DNA of 64,000 nucleotides from Schumannella sp. 10F1B-5-1 (GTDB lineage: Bacteria; Actinomycetota; Actinomycetes; Actinomycetales; Microbacteriaceae): positions 1-64,000 of the forward strand of contig NZ_VHQH01000033.1 in the NCBI RefSeq assembly GCF_006517535.1. Direction: 5' to 3'. The notes under the pieces were generated by a model. The model was not told the origin of the DNA. It searched no databases and saw only the letters and a program-made list of their open reading frames with translations. Position 1 is the first letter of the stretch. Every line of letters starts with the position of its first letter. The translations under genes were made by a program, and so were the position numbers. Of this stretch, positions 1-11,150 are shown piece by piece.

Positions 1-30
1 ACCTCGTGGGAGAGTAGGACACCGCCGGAC
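1..30 (+). rRNA. rrf: 5S rRNA, 3' end only
   Basis: The first 30 bases match the conserved 3' end of actinobacterial 5S rRNA (GTGGGAGAGTAGGACACCGC followed by CGGAC). The rest of the gene, and presumably the 16S-23S part of the rRNA operon, lies upstream of the window. A strong terminator hairpin begins 10 bases later, as expected at the end of an rRNA operon. The exact 3' end is uncertain by a few bases. Confidence 0.88.
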
Positions 31-39
31 TTCTTTCAG

Positions 40-70
40 AAAATGGCCACCCATTGCGGGTGGCCATTTT
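40..70 (+). terminator. Rho-independent terminator of the rRNA operon
   Basis: A perfect 13-bp stem (AAAATGGCCACCC at 40-52 pairing with 58-70) closes a 5-nt ATTGC loop. The descending arm ends in TTTT, followed by CTGTTT. The stem is long and the T-rich tail is clear in an otherwise GC-rich sequence, so this is a confident factor-independent terminator directly after the 5S rRNA. Confidence 0.92.
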
Positions 71-150
71 CTGTTTAAGGCACGATGCTCGAGAGGGCGT
101 CCAGGCCGGAAGCTCGTCGTCGACGCCCGGTCAGTATAGAAGGAGTCGAG

Positions 151-1809
151 ATGAGCGACAGGAACGACCGCGACGACGAGGCCCCGCGCCGCCCGCGCGG
201 TGACGGTGACCGTCGCTCCTCGGGCGACCGTGATTCCCGCGGGGGTTCCCGCTCGGGGGGCTCTGGCCGGAGTGCCGGCTCTGGGGACCGCTCCGAGCGC
301 CGCCCCTACGGCGACCGCGGCCAGCGCGACGGCGGTGAGCGTCGTCCCTACGCCGACCGTCCCCAGCGCGACGGCGGTGAGCGTCGTCCCTACGCCGACC
401 GTCCCCAGCGTGACGGTGAACGTCGTCAGTACGGTGACCGTCCGCAGCGTGACGGCGGTGAGCGTCGCTCGTACGGCGACCGTGGCCAGCGTGACGGACG
501 CGAGCGTCGTTCGTTCGGTGACCGTCCGCAGCGTGACGGAGAGCGCCGCCCTTATGGCGAGCGCTCGCAGCGCGATGGAGCGCGCCGCCCCTATGGCGAC
601 CGCGGCCAGCGCGATGGCGGGGAGCGACGTCCCTACGGCGACCGCCCGCAGCGCGACGGGGAGCGTCGCCCTTACGGGGACCGTCCGCAGCGCGATGGTG
701 GTGAGCGTCGTTCCTACGGTGACCGCGGCCAGCGTGATGGTGGGGAGCGTCGTTCCTACGGGGATCGTCCGCAGCGTGACGGTGGCGAGCGTCGTTCCTA
801 CGGTGACCGCGGTCAGCGTGATGGTGGGGAGCGTCGTTCCTATGGCGATCGTCCGCAGCGCCATGGTGGCGAGCGTCGTTCGTACGGCGACCGCGGACCG
901 CGCCGTGGCGACGATGAACGCCGTGCCGCCCGCGCCGCCTACGGCGAGGGCGAGAGCGTCCGTCACGACGACCCGCAGATCCCCGAGGATGTGGCGGCGA
1001 ACCAGCTCGACAAGGGCGCCCGCATCGAGCTCAAGACGCTCAGCAAGGACAACGCGGACTGGGTCGCCCGTCACCTGGTGATGGCCGGCCGCCTCCTCGA
1101 CGACGACCCGGAGCTGGCGCACCGCCACGCCCTGTCGGCGGCCCGTCGTGCCGGGCGCATCGCCGTCGTGCGCGAGTCGGTCGCCATCACGGCCTACGCG
1201 ACGGGCGACTTCGCTCTCGCTTTGCGCGAGCTGCGCACCTTCCGCCGTCTGAGCGGCAGCAACGACCAGATCGCCCTCATGGTCGACAGCGAGCGCGGCG
1301 TCGGACGCCCCGAGCGTGCTCTCGAGCTCGGACGCTCGATCGAGCGATCCGAGCTGCCCGTCGCCGTGCAGGTCGGTCTGGCGATCGCCATGTCGGGCGC
1401 CCGTCTCGACCTGGAGCAGCCGGAGCGCGCCCTGGACGAGCTCGAGATCCCTCAGCTGGTTCCCGACCGCGCCTTCACCTGGAGCCCCGCGCTGTTCGAC
1501 GCCTACGCGACCGTTCTCGCCGAGCTCGGACGCGCCGACGAGGCCGAGGAGTGGTTCGCGCGGTCGCGTCACGCCACCGAGGCCCTCGAGGAGGCGTCGG
1601 CCGACGAGGACACCGTCGAGATCTTCGAAGAGGAGCTCGACGAGTCCGAGATCCCGGCTATCGAGGTCGATGCCGAGACTCACGCCGAGGTCGCCACTGA
1701 CGAGACCGAGGCCGAGGACGAGGCCGCGACTGCCGACGCCGATGCCGCCGCGGTGACGCCCGCGGAGCCGGACGCCGGGGACGAGCCGGCCGCGGGGGAG
1801 AGCAAGTGA
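151..1809 (+). CDS. TPR-like protein with long Arg-rich tandem-repeat arm
   Basis: 552-residue protein. ATG 151 is chosen because AAGGAG lies about 5 nt upstream; the frame could extend to 85, but that extension is arginine-rich and has no ribosome site. Residues about 49-253 are 15 tandem copies of a 13-14 residue unit (consensus ERR-P/S-YGDR-P/G-QRDGG), strongly basic and probably disordered. Residues about 270-455 form a helical region resembling TPR repeats, with an acidic Glu/Asp/Ala tail after it. In M. tuberculosis the equivalent position upstream of the HAD phosphatase holds a TPR protein (Rv1691). Function is unknown. The basic repeats suggest nucleic-acid or ribosome binding, but that is inference. 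It overlaps the next gene (GTGA), implying coupled translation. Confidence 0.85.
   Translation: MSDRNDRDDEAPRRPRGDGDRRSSGDRDSRGGSRSGGSGRSAGSGDRSERRPYGDRGQRDGGERRPYADRPQRDGGERRPYADRPQRDGERRQYGDRPQRDGGERRSYGDRGQRDGRERRSFGDRPQRDGERRPYGERSQRDGARRPYGDRGQRDGGERRPYGDRPQRDGERRPYGDRPQRDGGERRSYGDRGQRDGGERRSYGDRPQRDGGERRSYGDRGQRDGGERRSYGDRPQRHGGERRSYGDRGPRRGDDERRAARAAYGEGESVRHDDPQIPEDVAANQLDKGARIELKTLSKDNADWVARHLVMAGRLLDDDPELAHRHALSAARRAGRIAVVRESVAITAYATGDFALALRELRTFRRLSGSNDQIALMVDSERGVGRPERALELGRSIERSELPVAVQVGLAIAMSGARLDLEQPERALDELEIPQLVPDRAFTWSPALFDAYATVLAELGRADEAEEWFARSRHATEALEEASADEDTVEIFEEELDESEIPAIEVDAETHAEVATDETEAEDEAATADADAAAVTPAEPDAGDEPAAGESK
295..909 (+). repeat. Tandem array of about 15 in-frame 39-42 bp repeats
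   Basis: The array encodes the Arg-rich arm of the surrounding gene. Units are 13 or 14 codons and differ mainly at P/S, P/G and terminal Gly positions. Several units alternate between a DRPQRD and a DRGQRD version, so a two-unit (about 84 bp) higher-order period is visible in the second half. All length changes keep the reading frame. Such arrays can expand or contract by slippage or recombination between units. Confidence 0.9.
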
Positions 1810-2831
1810 GCCGTCGCGCATCCACGCCCCTCGACGGCATCGAGCTGGTTCTCACCGATCTCGACGGCGTCGTCTACCAGGGACCGGGAGCGATCCCGCA
1901 CGCGGTGGATGCGCTCAACGCGGCGCGCGCCGAGCGTCGCGTCGGCTACGTGACGAACAACGCCTCGCGCACCGCGGCGAGCGTCGCCGGGCACCTCGGC
2001 GACCTCGGCCTGGAGGTCGCCGAAGAGGACGTCGTCACGTCGCCGCAGGCCGCGATCGTGCTGCTGCAGCAGCACGCACCGGCCGGATCCACGATCCTCG
2101 TGGTCGGCGGCGAGGGACTCACCTCGGTCGTCGAGGCCGCCGGATTCACTGTGACGCGGTCGGCCGACGACGCGCCGGCGGCGGTCATCCAGGGCTTCGC
2201 GCCGGAGGTCGGCTGGCAGCAGCTCGCCGAGGCGGCGTTCGCGCTGCGCGCTCCCGAGGGGGAGGACGGCATCCCGTGGGTGGCGACGAACACCGACTGG
2301 ACGATCCCCGTCGCGCGCGGCATCGCCCCGGGAAACGGCACGCTCGTCTCGGCCGTGCACACCGCTGTCGGACGCCTGCCGGTCGTGGCGGGCAAGCCCG
2401 AGAAGGCGATCTTCGATGCGGCGCTGCAGCGCTTCGCGGTGGCGGACGCGGCATCGGCGCTGTTCCTCGGCGACCGTCTCGACACCGACATCATCGGGGC
2501 GAACCGCGCCGGTCTGCGCTCGGCGATCGTGCTCACCGGCATCGACCGGGCGAAGCAGCTGCTGCCCGCCGACGCCGACTCGCGTCCGCACTTCATCCTG
2601 GGCGACCTGCGCGAGCTCGATCAGCCCTACCCCGAGCAGATCGTGAAGACCGGGCTCCGCGGGGTGCGCAAGCACCGCAGCGGCGATGCCGAGGTGGTCG
2701 TCGACGGCAGCCAGGTGCGGCTGTCGAAGCCGGGCAGCGCCGTCGACGTCGTGCGCGCCGGCACGGCCGCGGTGTGGGGCACGGGCACGCCGATCTACGC
2801 GCTCGACGTCGACCCGGCGCTGTACGCCTGA
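1806..2831 (+). CDS. HAD-superfamily (class IIA, NagD-like) sugar/glycerol-phosphate phosphatase
   Basis: 341 residues with the HAD-IIA signatures: nucleophile motif DLDGVVY near residue 18, VTNNAS (motif II) near 49-54, GKPEKAIFDAAL, and the acidic FLGDRLDTDI motif in the C-terminal part. Family members dephosphorylate small phosphate esters. The M. tuberculosis gene in this position, Rv1692, is a glycerol-3-phosphate phosphatase involved in recycling glycerophospholipid breakdown products, so the same substrate is plausible here by synteny. The start GTG 1806 overlaps the upstream stop (GTGA). Cytoplasmic, no signal peptide. The substrate assignment is inference. Confidence 0.85.
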   Translation: MSRRASTPLDGIELVLTDLDGVVYQGPGAIPHAVDALNAARAERRVGYVTNNASRTAASVAGHLGDLGLEVAEEDVVTSPQAAIVLLQQHAPAGSTILVVGGEGLTSVVEAAGFTVTRSADDAPAAVIQGFAPEVGWQQLAEAAFALRAPEGEDGIPWVATNTDWTIPVARGIAPGNGTLVSAVHTAVGRLPVVAGKPEKAIFDAALQRFAVADAASALFLGDRLDTDIIGANRAGLRSAIVLTGIDRAKQLLPADADSRPHFILGDLRELDQPYPEQIVKTGLRGVRKHRSGDAEVVVDGSQVRLSKPGSAVDVVRAGTAAVWGTGTPIYALDVDPALYA

Positions 2832-2849
2832 GTCGGCGCATCCCGCGGC

Positions 2850-2855
2850 TATATT
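2850..2855 (+). promoter_or_regulatory. -10 element (TATATT), probably leaderless transcript
   Basis: TATATT lies 7 nt before ATG 2863 and no ribosome-binding site is visible. This spacing puts the transcription start at or next to the start codon. It also favours ATG 2863 over the adjacent ATG 2860. Confidence 0.5.
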
Positions 2856-2862
2856 CGGCATG

Positions 2863-3126
2863 ATGAGCGACCCCGACCAGCACGAGAACGCCGCCGAGCC
2901 CGACGCGGGCGTCGTCGACTCGACGAACACGGCGGATGCCGACGGCACGCTCGCCGGCGAGGGCTCGGTCGACGACAGCGCCGACGACGCGGTCGATGAC
3001 GGTCTCCTGTCGCGCTTGCGGGTCATCGAGGACCAGCCGCTCGGCGACCGCGCGGCGGCGCTGACCCAGATCCACGACGAGCTGCGGGCGCGGCTCGAGG
3101 CGAGCGACAGCCCGCGCGGCGCCTGA
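2863..3126 (+). CDS. Small acidic conserved actinobacterial protein
   Basis: 87 residues. The first half is acidic and low in complexity (Asp, Ala, Glu). The second half is a predicted helix-turn-helix-like segment with LLSRLRVIEDQPLGDRAAAL and IHDELRARLE. The same place in M. tuberculosis, between the HAD phosphatase and tlyA, holds a small gene (Rv1693). ATG 2863 is preferred because of the TATATT element 7 nt upstream. The stop overlaps the tlyA ATG (TGATG), so expression is coupled to tlyA. Function is not known. Confidence 0.75.
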   Translation: MSDPDQHENAAEPDAGVVDSTNTADADGTLAGEGSVDDSADDAVDDGLLSRLRVIEDQPLGDRAAALTQIHDELRARLEASDSPRGA

Positions 3127-3929
3127 TGGCCGACGGCGTCCGTCTCGACGCCGAGCTCGTGCGCCGCGGACTGGCGCGCTCGCGCGGCGTCGCCCAGACC
3201 GCGATCGCCGAGGGGCGCGTGCGGGTCGCAGGGCGTTCGGCGACGAAGCCCTCGGTGAAGGTGGATGCGGACATCCCGATCGAGGTCGACGGCGACGACG
3301 GCTACGTCAGCAGGGCGGCGCACAAGCTGATCGCCGCCCTCGACGGCTTCGCGGTCGACCCGCGCGGACGGCGGGCGCTCGACGTGGGCGCCTCGACCGG
3401 GGGCTTCACGCAGGTGCTGCTCGAGCGCGGCGCGGCGGCGGTGACGGCGCTCGACGTCGGGCACGGGCAGCTCGTCGACGAGCTAAGGGGCGACGCGCGC
3501 GTGACCGTGGTCGAGGGCGAGAACGCGCGCGACCTGACCGCCGAGCGTCTGGCCGAGCTGACCGGGGGAGCGCCCGCGCCCGACCTGATCGTCGGTGACC
3601 TCTCCTTCATCTCGCTCGCGCTCGTGCTGCCGGCGCTGACGGCGGTCGCGCATCCCGAGGCCGATCTGCTGCTGCTCGTGAAGCCGCAGTTCGAGGTCGG
3701 CCGCGGCCGCGTGCGCGGCGGCGAGGGGATCGTGCGGGAGCGCGGCGACCGGCATGCGGCCGTGCGTGCCGTGCTCGGCGCCGCGCGGGACCTCGGGCTG
3801 GGCGCTCGGGGAGTGCTCTCCTCCCCAATCGTGGGATCCACCGGGAATCAGGAGTACCTCGTGCACTGGACGGCGGGAGCCCCGGACGATCCGACAGAAT
3901 GGGACGCGGCGATCGACCGGCTTCCCTGA
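3126..3929 (+). CDS. tlyA: TlyA family rRNA 2'-O-methyltransferase
   Basis: 267 residues. An S4 RNA-binding domain covers residues about 5-62 (RLDAELVRRGLARSR, then AEGRVRV). A FtsJ-like Rossmann methyltransferase follows, with the SAM motif DVGASTGGF near residue 86, catalytic-type K67 in AHKL, the VGDLSFISL motif and VKPQFEVGRG. TlyA enzymes methylate ribose 2'-OH of C1409 in 16S and/or C1920 in 23S rRNA and set capreomycin susceptibility in mycobacteria. Position between the small acidic gene and nadK matches the actinobacterial order. Very likely correct; whether it modifies one or both rRNAs cannot be read from the sequence. Confidence 0.93.
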   Translation: MADGVRLDAELVRRGLARSRGVAQTAIAEGRVRVAGRSATKPSVKVDADIPIEVDGDDGYVSRAAHKLIAALDGFAVDPRGRRALDVGASTGGFTQVLLERGAAAVTALDVGHGQLVDELRGDARVTVVEGENARDLTAERLAELTGGAPAPDLIVGDLSFISLALVLPALTAVAHPEADLLLLVKPQFEVGRGRVRGGEGIVRERGDRHAAVRAVLGAARDLGLGARGVLSSPIVGSTGNQEYLVHWTAGAPDDPTEWDAAIDRLP

Positions 3930-3977
3930 GCCCGGCCGCGCCGACCGACGTCACCGCCGAAGCCGGAGGGAGCCCGG

Positions 3978-4931
3978 ATGCCGGACCGCCACATCCTCGT
4001 CGTCGCCCACACGGGGCGCGAGGAGTCGCTCGACGCGGGCCTGCAGGTGTGCCGTCAGCTCATCGCCGCGGGCCTGACGCCCGTCGTCTCCGATGACGAG
4101 GAAGCCGATCTGCGCCGCGCCGACCCCGCCCTGGAGCAGCTCGCGCTGCTGGGGCGCGACGTCGCGATCCACGATCTCGAGCTCGTCATGGTGCTCGGCG
4201 GCGACGGCACGATCCTGCGCGCGGCCGAGATCGCGCGGGGCGGATCGGCGCCGCTGCTCGGCGTCAACCTCGGGCACGTCGGCTTCCTGGCCGAGGCCGA
4301 GCGCGAGGACCTGACCGAGACCGTGCGCCGCGCGCTCGCGCGGGACTACCGCGTCGAAGAGCGCATGACGGTGTCGGTGCGCGTCAAGAAGCACGACCAG
4401 GTGGTCTACGAGACCTGGGCCCTCAACGAGGTGTCGGTCGAGAAGGCGAGCCGCGAGCGCTCGCTCGAGGTCGCCGTCGAGGTCGACGGCCGCCCGCTCT
4501 CGACCTTCGGGTGCGACGGCGTCGTCATGTCGACGCCGACCGGCTCGACCGCCTACTCCTTCTCAGCCGGCGGGCCCGTCGTCTGGCCGAGCGTCGAGGC
4601 GCTGCTCATGGTGCCGCTGTCGGCGCACGCGCTCTTCGCCCGTCCGCTCGTGGTCGGTCCCGACTCCGCGCTCGCGGTGGAACTGCTCGAGCGCTCGGCC
4701 GGCGCGGGCGTGATCTGGGCCGACGGCCGCCGCACCTTCGATCTGCCGCCGGGCGCCCGCGTCGTCGTGCGGCGCTCCGATCAGCCGGTGCGACTCGCCC
4801 GCCTCTCCGACAGCGTGTTCACCGACCGGCTGGTGGGCAAGTTCGCCCTGCCGGTCACGGGATGGCGCGGCCCCGACTCCGAGGAGCCGAGCTCTGTCGA
4901 CGGCCGTGGCCAGGACGGAGCGGCGCGGTGA
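3978..4931 (+). CDS. nadK: NAD kinase
   Basis: 317 residues. It has the GGDGT signature (residues 74-78) and the NEVSVEKASRE and STPTGSTAYSFSAGGP motifs of the PpnK/NadK family, which phosphorylate NAD to NADP using ATP or polyphosphate. ATG 3978 is preceded by GGAGGGAG at about 8 nt. The C-terminal 25 residues are a polar, probably disordered tail. The stop overlaps the recN GTG (GTGA), so nadK and recN are co-translated. Order tlyA-nadK-recN is conserved in Actinobacteria. Confidence 0.95.
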   Translation: MPDRHILVVAHTGREESLDAGLQVCRQLIAAGLTPVVSDDEEADLRRADPALEQLALLGRDVAIHDLELVMVLGGDGTILRAAEIARGGSAPLLGVNLGHVGFLAEAEREDLTETVRRALARDYRVEERMTVSVRVKKHDQVVYETWALNEVSVEKASRERSLEVAVEVDGRPLSTFGCDGVVMSTPTGSTAYSFSAGGPVVWPSVEALLMVPLSAHALFARPLVVGPDSALAVELLERSAGAGVIWADGRRTFDLPPGARVVVRRSDQPVRLARLSDSVFTDRLVGKFALPVTGWRGPDSEEPSSVDGRGQDGAAR

Positions 4932-6634
4932 TCGAGGAGATCTCCATCCGCGATCTCGGTGTGATCCGCGAGGCGGTGCTGCCGCTCGGCCCCGGATTCA
5001 CGGCGCTGACCGGCGAGACCGGCGCGGGCAAGACGATGGTCGTCACGGCACTGGGCCTGCTGCTCGGGTCGCGATCGGATGCCGGCAGCGTCCGCAGCGG
5101 AGCGGCGGCCGCGGTGGTCGAGGGGCGCTGGAGCGTCGACGATCCGAGCCCGGTCGCCGAGCGCGTGCGCGACGCCGGCGGCGACCTCGACGACAGCATC
5201 GACGGCCGCGGCGAGCTGCTGCTGAGCCGCTCGGTCTCGAGCGAGGGGCGCAGCCGCGCGACGGTCGGCGGACGCTCGGCGCCCGTGGGCGTGCTCGGCG
5301 AGCTGGGCGAGCGACTCGTCGTCGTGCACGGCCAGTCGGATCAGCTGCGGCTGACCTCGGCGACCGCGCAGCGCGAGGCGCTCGACCGCTACGCCGGCTC
5401 GGAGCTGGCGATCAAGCTGGGCGACTACCGCGACCGGTTCGAGCGCTGGCAGACGGCGCGCGCCGAGCTCGACGTGCTGACGACTGATCGCGACCGCCGT
5501 GCCCGCGAGGCGGAGGAGCTGCGCGCCGCGCTCGACGAGCTCGAGAAGCTGGCCCCGCAGCGCGGCGAGGATACCGAGCTGGGCGAGACCGCCGAGCGCC
5601 TCACGAACCGGGAGGATCTGCGTCTGGCGGCGGCGGAGGCGCAGGAGGCCGTGTCGTCGCAGCAGGTCGACGGCGGCATGGATGCGGTGGCCCTGGTCGA
5701 GACTGCGCGCCGCGCCCTCGAGCGCGGCGCCCACCACGACCCCGAGCTCGCCTCGATCGGCGAGGCGGCGGCCGAGCTGTCGTTCGGGCTGAGCGAGCTG
5801 TCGGCGCGACTGTCGACCTATCTCGCCTCGCTCGAGGGCGACTCGGCGCGGGAGCTGGAGGCGATCCAGGAGCGTCGCGCGGCGCTGGCTGCGGCGGCGC
5901 GACGGTTCGGGCCGACCGTCGACGACGTCGTCGACTTCGTCGAGAACGGCAGCACCCGGCTGCTCGAGCTCGACGGCGACGAGGACCGCATCGTCGAGCT
6001 GAGCCGCGACGTCGACGCCGGCCTCGCCGAGGTCGAGCAGCTGGCCGACGAGATCTCGCAGCTGCGTCGCGCCGCGGGCGAGCGGCTGGGCGCCGCGGTG
6101 AGTACGGAGCTCGCCGCGCTCGCGATGCCCGACGCGCAGCTGCACATCGAGGTCACCGCGCGCGAGCTGGGCACCTCGGGGCGCGACGCGGTCGCGATCC
6201 TGCTGCAGCCGCATCCCGGAACCGAGCCGCGGCCGGTGAGCAAGGGCGCCTCGGGCGGCGAGCTCTCGCGGGTCATGCTCGCGATCGAGGTCGTGCTGGC
6301 CGGCAGCGACCCGGTGCCGACCTTCGTCTTCGACGAGGTGGATGCGGGGGTCGGCGGCGCCTCGGCGATCGAGATCGGGCGGCGGCTCGCCCAGCTCTCT
6401 GCGTCGGCGCAGGTCATCGTCGTGACGCACCTGGCGCAGGTCGCGGCGTTCGCCACGAACCACCTGGCCGTGGTGAAGAGCACCGACGGCGCGATCACCG
6501 CGAGCGACGTGCGCGCGCTGAGCGGCGAGGAGCGGCTCTCGGAGATGGCGCGCCTGCTGAGCGGCCTCGCCGACTCCGACTCGGGGCTGGCCCACGCGCG
6601 CGAGCTGCTCGAGGTCGCGGGCCACGAGGGCTGA
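4928..6634 (+). CDS. recN: DNA repair protein RecN (SMC-like ATPase)
   Basis: 568 residues starting at GTG 4928, inside the nadK stop. Walker A GETGAGKT lies at residues about 29-36. A long central coiled coil (about 150-400) is rich in Glu, Arg, Ala and Leu. Then come the ABC signature SKGASGGELSR near 438, and Walker B VFDEVDAGVGG followed by THLAQVAA. RecN is a cohesin-like SMC protein that acts on double-strand breaks during recombinational repair. Length and motif order match the family. SOS control is typical for recN, but this copy is embedded in an operon and no LexA box is visible in front of it. Confidence 0.95.
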   Translation: MIEEISIRDLGVIREAVLPLGPGFTALTGETGAGKTMVVTALGLLLGSRSDAGSVRSGAAAAVVEGRWSVDDPSPVAERVRDAGGDLDDSIDGRGELLLSRSVSSEGRSRATVGGRSAPVGVLGELGERLVVVHGQSDQLRLTSATAQREALDRYAGSELAIKLGDYRDRFERWQTARAELDVLTTDRDRRAREAEELRAALDELEKLAPQRGEDTELGETAERLTNREDLRLAAAEAQEAVSSQQVDGGMDAVALVETARRALERGAHHDPELASIGEAAAELSFGLSELSARLSTYLASLEGDSARELEAIQERRAALAAAARRFGPTVDDVVDFVENGSTRLLELDGDEDRIVELSRDVDAGLAEVEQLADEISQLRRAAGERLGAAVSTELAALAMPDAQLHIEVTARELGTSGRDAVAILLQPHPGTEPRPVSKGASGGELSRVMLAIEVVLAGSDPVPTFVFDEVDAGVGGASAIEIGRRLAQLSASAQVIVVTHLAQVAAFATNHLAVVKSTDGAITASDVRALSGEERLSEMARLLSGLADSDSGLAHARELLEVAGHEG

Positions 6635-6662
6635 GCGCGGGCGCTGACCAGAACCGTCGACT

Positions 6663-6683
6663 GCGGCCGCTGATCGCGGCCGC
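6663..6683 (+). terminator. GC-rich hairpin after recN (possible terminator)
   Basis: GCGGCCGC at 6663-6670 pairs perfectly with GCGGCCGC at 6676-6683 around a 5-nt TGATC loop, 29 nt past the recN stop. There is no T-run, so it may be a weak or Rho-assisted terminator, or only a stabilising 3' hairpin. It separates the tlyA-recN unit from pyrG. Confidence 0.45.
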
Positions 6684-6766
6684 GGATCGCGCTCGCTGAC
6701 CGCGCTCGCGCGCGCGACCACGCGAACCCGAGCGCGTCGAGGCGGACGAGAACGCTCCCGGTGGGA

Positions 6767-6772
6767 TACGCT
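6767..6772 (+). promoter_or_regulatory. -10-like TACGCT in front of pyrG
   Basis: TACGCT ends 8 nt before GTG 6781, with no Shine-Dalgarno sequence between. This resembles the near-leaderless start sites seen elsewhere in the window, with slightly longer spacing. No clear -35 element is visible. Confidence 0.4.
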
Positions 6773-6774
6773 GA

Positions 6775-8516
<1,742 letters not shown>

Positions 8517-8517
<1 letters not shown>

Positions 8518-9113
8518 TGTCGGGCGAGGTGGATGCGCTGCGCGCGCGCCTCGAGACGGGCGAGCTCGCCGACCTGAGCGACCCGGCCCGCATCCTCGAG
8601 GCCGAGACCGTGTTCTCCGGACACGTGTGGGGCGTGAAGCGCGAGCGCTTCGCCTTCGGCGGCGGCGAGCTCGTGCGCGAGTTCGTGGCGCACACCGGCG
8701 CGGTCGCCGTGCTCGCGCTCGACGACGACGACCGCGTGCTGCTGATCAACCAGTACCGGCACCCGATCCGCGAGCGCGAGTGGGAGCTGCCGGCGGGACT
8801 GCTCGACATCGAGGGCGAGGAGCCTCAGGCGGCCGCCGCACGCGAGCTGGCCGAGGAGGTCGACCTCGCGGCCGACGTCTGGGAGCCGCTCGCGCAGTTC
8901 CATACGACGCCCGGCGGCAGCGACGAGCTGCTGCGCATCTACCGGGCGACCGGTCTCACACAGCTCGACGCCTTCGATCGCGGCGAGGAGGAGGCGCAGA
9001 TCGTGCGCCGCTGGGTCGCGCTCGATGAGGTCGTGGCGGCGGTGCTCGACGGGCGCCTGCGCAACTCGATCCTGCAGATCGCGGTGCTCACCGCCCATGC
9101 CCGCCGCGGCTGA
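8517..9113 (+). CDS. NUDIX hydrolase, ADP-ribose pyrophosphatase-like
   Basis: 198 residues. The Nudix box runs from GLLDIEGEE through [12 protein letters not shown], with the Gly, Glu and REL-EE residues in place. Upstream sequence [20 protein letters not shown] and [13 protein letters not shown] is typical of ADP-ribose pyrophosphatases. The M. tuberculosis gene after pyrG (Rv1700) is a characterised ADP-ribose hydrolase, so hydrolysis of ADP-ribose to AMP and ribose-5-phosphate is the best guess. ATG 8517 overlaps the pyrG stop. Confidence 0.87.
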
Positions 9114-9141
9114 GACCTCTTCCCCCAGCTCGGAGGGCGTC

Positions 9142-10140
9142 GTGACGGATGCCCCGGGCGGTGCGGACGCCCCGGGCGGCGCCGACGCTGTGCCCGAGAC
9201 GGCCGCGCCGCCGCGTCGCCCGACCGCCCTCGAACGCCAGCTCGAGCGCTACCTGCGTCACCTGACGATCGAGCGGGGACGGTCGCCGCACACGGTCGCC
9301 GCGTACCGCCGCGACCTCGCACCCTTCCTGGCCGAGCTGGGGGAGGGGAGTGCGACCGAGCTGCTCACCGCATCCGCGATCTCGGCCCACAGCCTGCGGC
9401 TGCGCGAGCGGGTGCCGCAGCCGGCGGCGTCGTCGCTCGCGCGCATCCTGTCGTCGATCCGCGGCTTCGCCCGCTTCCTCGTCGACGAGGGGCTGCTCGA
9501 CGACGATCCGGCGCGCGACGTGCCGGCGCCGAAGCTGCCGTCGAGGCTGCCGAAGGCGCTGAGCTACGACCAGGTCGAGCGGCTGCTCGCGGCGACCGAG
9601 GGCGAGGACCCGGTGCGGATGCGCGACCGCGCGCTGCTCGAGCTGCTCTACGCGACCGGGGCGCGCGTGAGCGAGGCGGTCGGCCTCGACCTCGACGACC
9701 TGCTCGGCGGTGATCCCGACGGCGGTGCGGCGGATGCGGTGCGCCTTTTCGGCAAGGGCGGCAAGCAGCGCCTGGTGCCGGTCGGGTCGATGGCGCGGGC
9801 GGCGATCGAGGCGTACCTCGTGCGCGCGCGTCCCGAGCTGGCGCGGCAGGGCGCCGCGACGCCGGCGCTGTTCCTCGGCGCGCGCGGGGCGCGGGTGTCG
9901 CGGCAGAGCGCGTGGCTGATCATCCGAGCGGCGGCGGAGCGTGCCGAGCTCGACGTCGATCTGTCGCCGCACTCGCTGCGGCACTCCTTCGCGACCCATC
10001 TGCTCGAGCGCGGCGCCGACGTGCGCGTCGTGCAGGAGCTGCTCGGCCACGCCAATGTGGCGACCACGCAGATCTACACGATGGTCACGGCCGACACCCT
10101 GCGCGAGGCCTATCTGGTCGCGCATCCGCGGGCCCGCTGA
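9142..10140 (+). CDS. xerD: Tyrosine site-specific recombinase XerD
   Basis: About 332 residues. Start GTG 9142 is preferred because GGAGG lies 5 nt upstream; ATG 9097 inside the NUDIX gene gives a version 15 residues longer without a ribosome site. An Ala/Pro/Gly-rich tail precedes the SAM-like core-binding domain ([21 protein letters not shown]). The catalytic domain has Arg in ATGARVSE, Lys in [27 protein letters not shown] and nucleophile Tyr in TTQIYT. With XerC it resolves chromosome dimers at dif. Order pyrG-NUDIX-xerD-parA matches mycobacteria and supports XerD rather than a phage integrase. Confidence 0.92.
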   Translation: MTDAPGGADAPGGADAVPETAAPPRRPTALERQLERYLRHLTIERGRSPHTVAAYRRDLAPFLAELGEGSATELLTASAISAHSLRLRERVPQPAASSLARILSSIRGFARFLVDEGLLDDDPARDVPAPKLPSRLPKALSYDQVERLLAATEGEDPVRMRDRALLELLYATGARVSEAVGLDLDDLLGGDPDGGAADAVRLFGKGGKQRLVPVGSMARAAIEAYLVRARPELARQGAATPALFLGARGARVSRQSAWLIIRAAAERAELDVDLSPHSLRHSFATHLLERGADVRVVQELLGHANVATTQIYTMVTADTLREAYLVAHPRAR

Positions 10141-10158
10141 GGCGGGGAGACACCTGCT

Positions 10159-10186
10159 CTCACCTTCAACCAGAGGTCGAGGTGAG
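10159..10186 (+). terminator. Weak hairpin between xerD and parA
   Basis: CTCACCT (10159-10165) pairs with AGGTGAG (10180-10186) across a 14-nt loop just after xerD. The stem is short and there is no T-run, so a terminator role is only a possibility. Confidence 0.2.
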
Positions 10187-10234
10187 CCTGTCTGCGGGGG
10201 CGTTGCGGAGCCGGGAGCCGCGCATCCCCGCTCG

Positions 10235-10240
10235 TAGACT
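10235..10240 (+). promoter_or_regulatory. -10 element (TAGACT) of the parA-scpA-der unit, near-leaderless
   Basis: TAGACT ends 7 nt before ATG 10248 and there is no ribosome site in the gap. This suggests that the long parA-to-der operon has its own promoter and that parA is translated from a leaderless 5' end. Confidence 0.5.
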
Positions 10241-10247
10241 CGCGGTC

Positions 10248-11133
<886 letters not shown>

Positions 11134-11150
<17 letters not shown>

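Noticed and set aside
85-150. 22-codon N-terminal extension of the first gene
   Set aside because: No ribosome site; AAGGAG directly before ATG 151 marks the true start, and the extension lies just after the rRNA terminator.
295-909. CRISPR-like repeat array
   Set aside because: Units are contiguous with no spacers, stay in frame and encode a clear peptide repeat.
9142-10140. Phage integrase rather than XerD
   Set aside because: Gene order pyrG-NUDIX-xerD-parA-scpA is the conserved chromosomal order and no phage genes are nearby.
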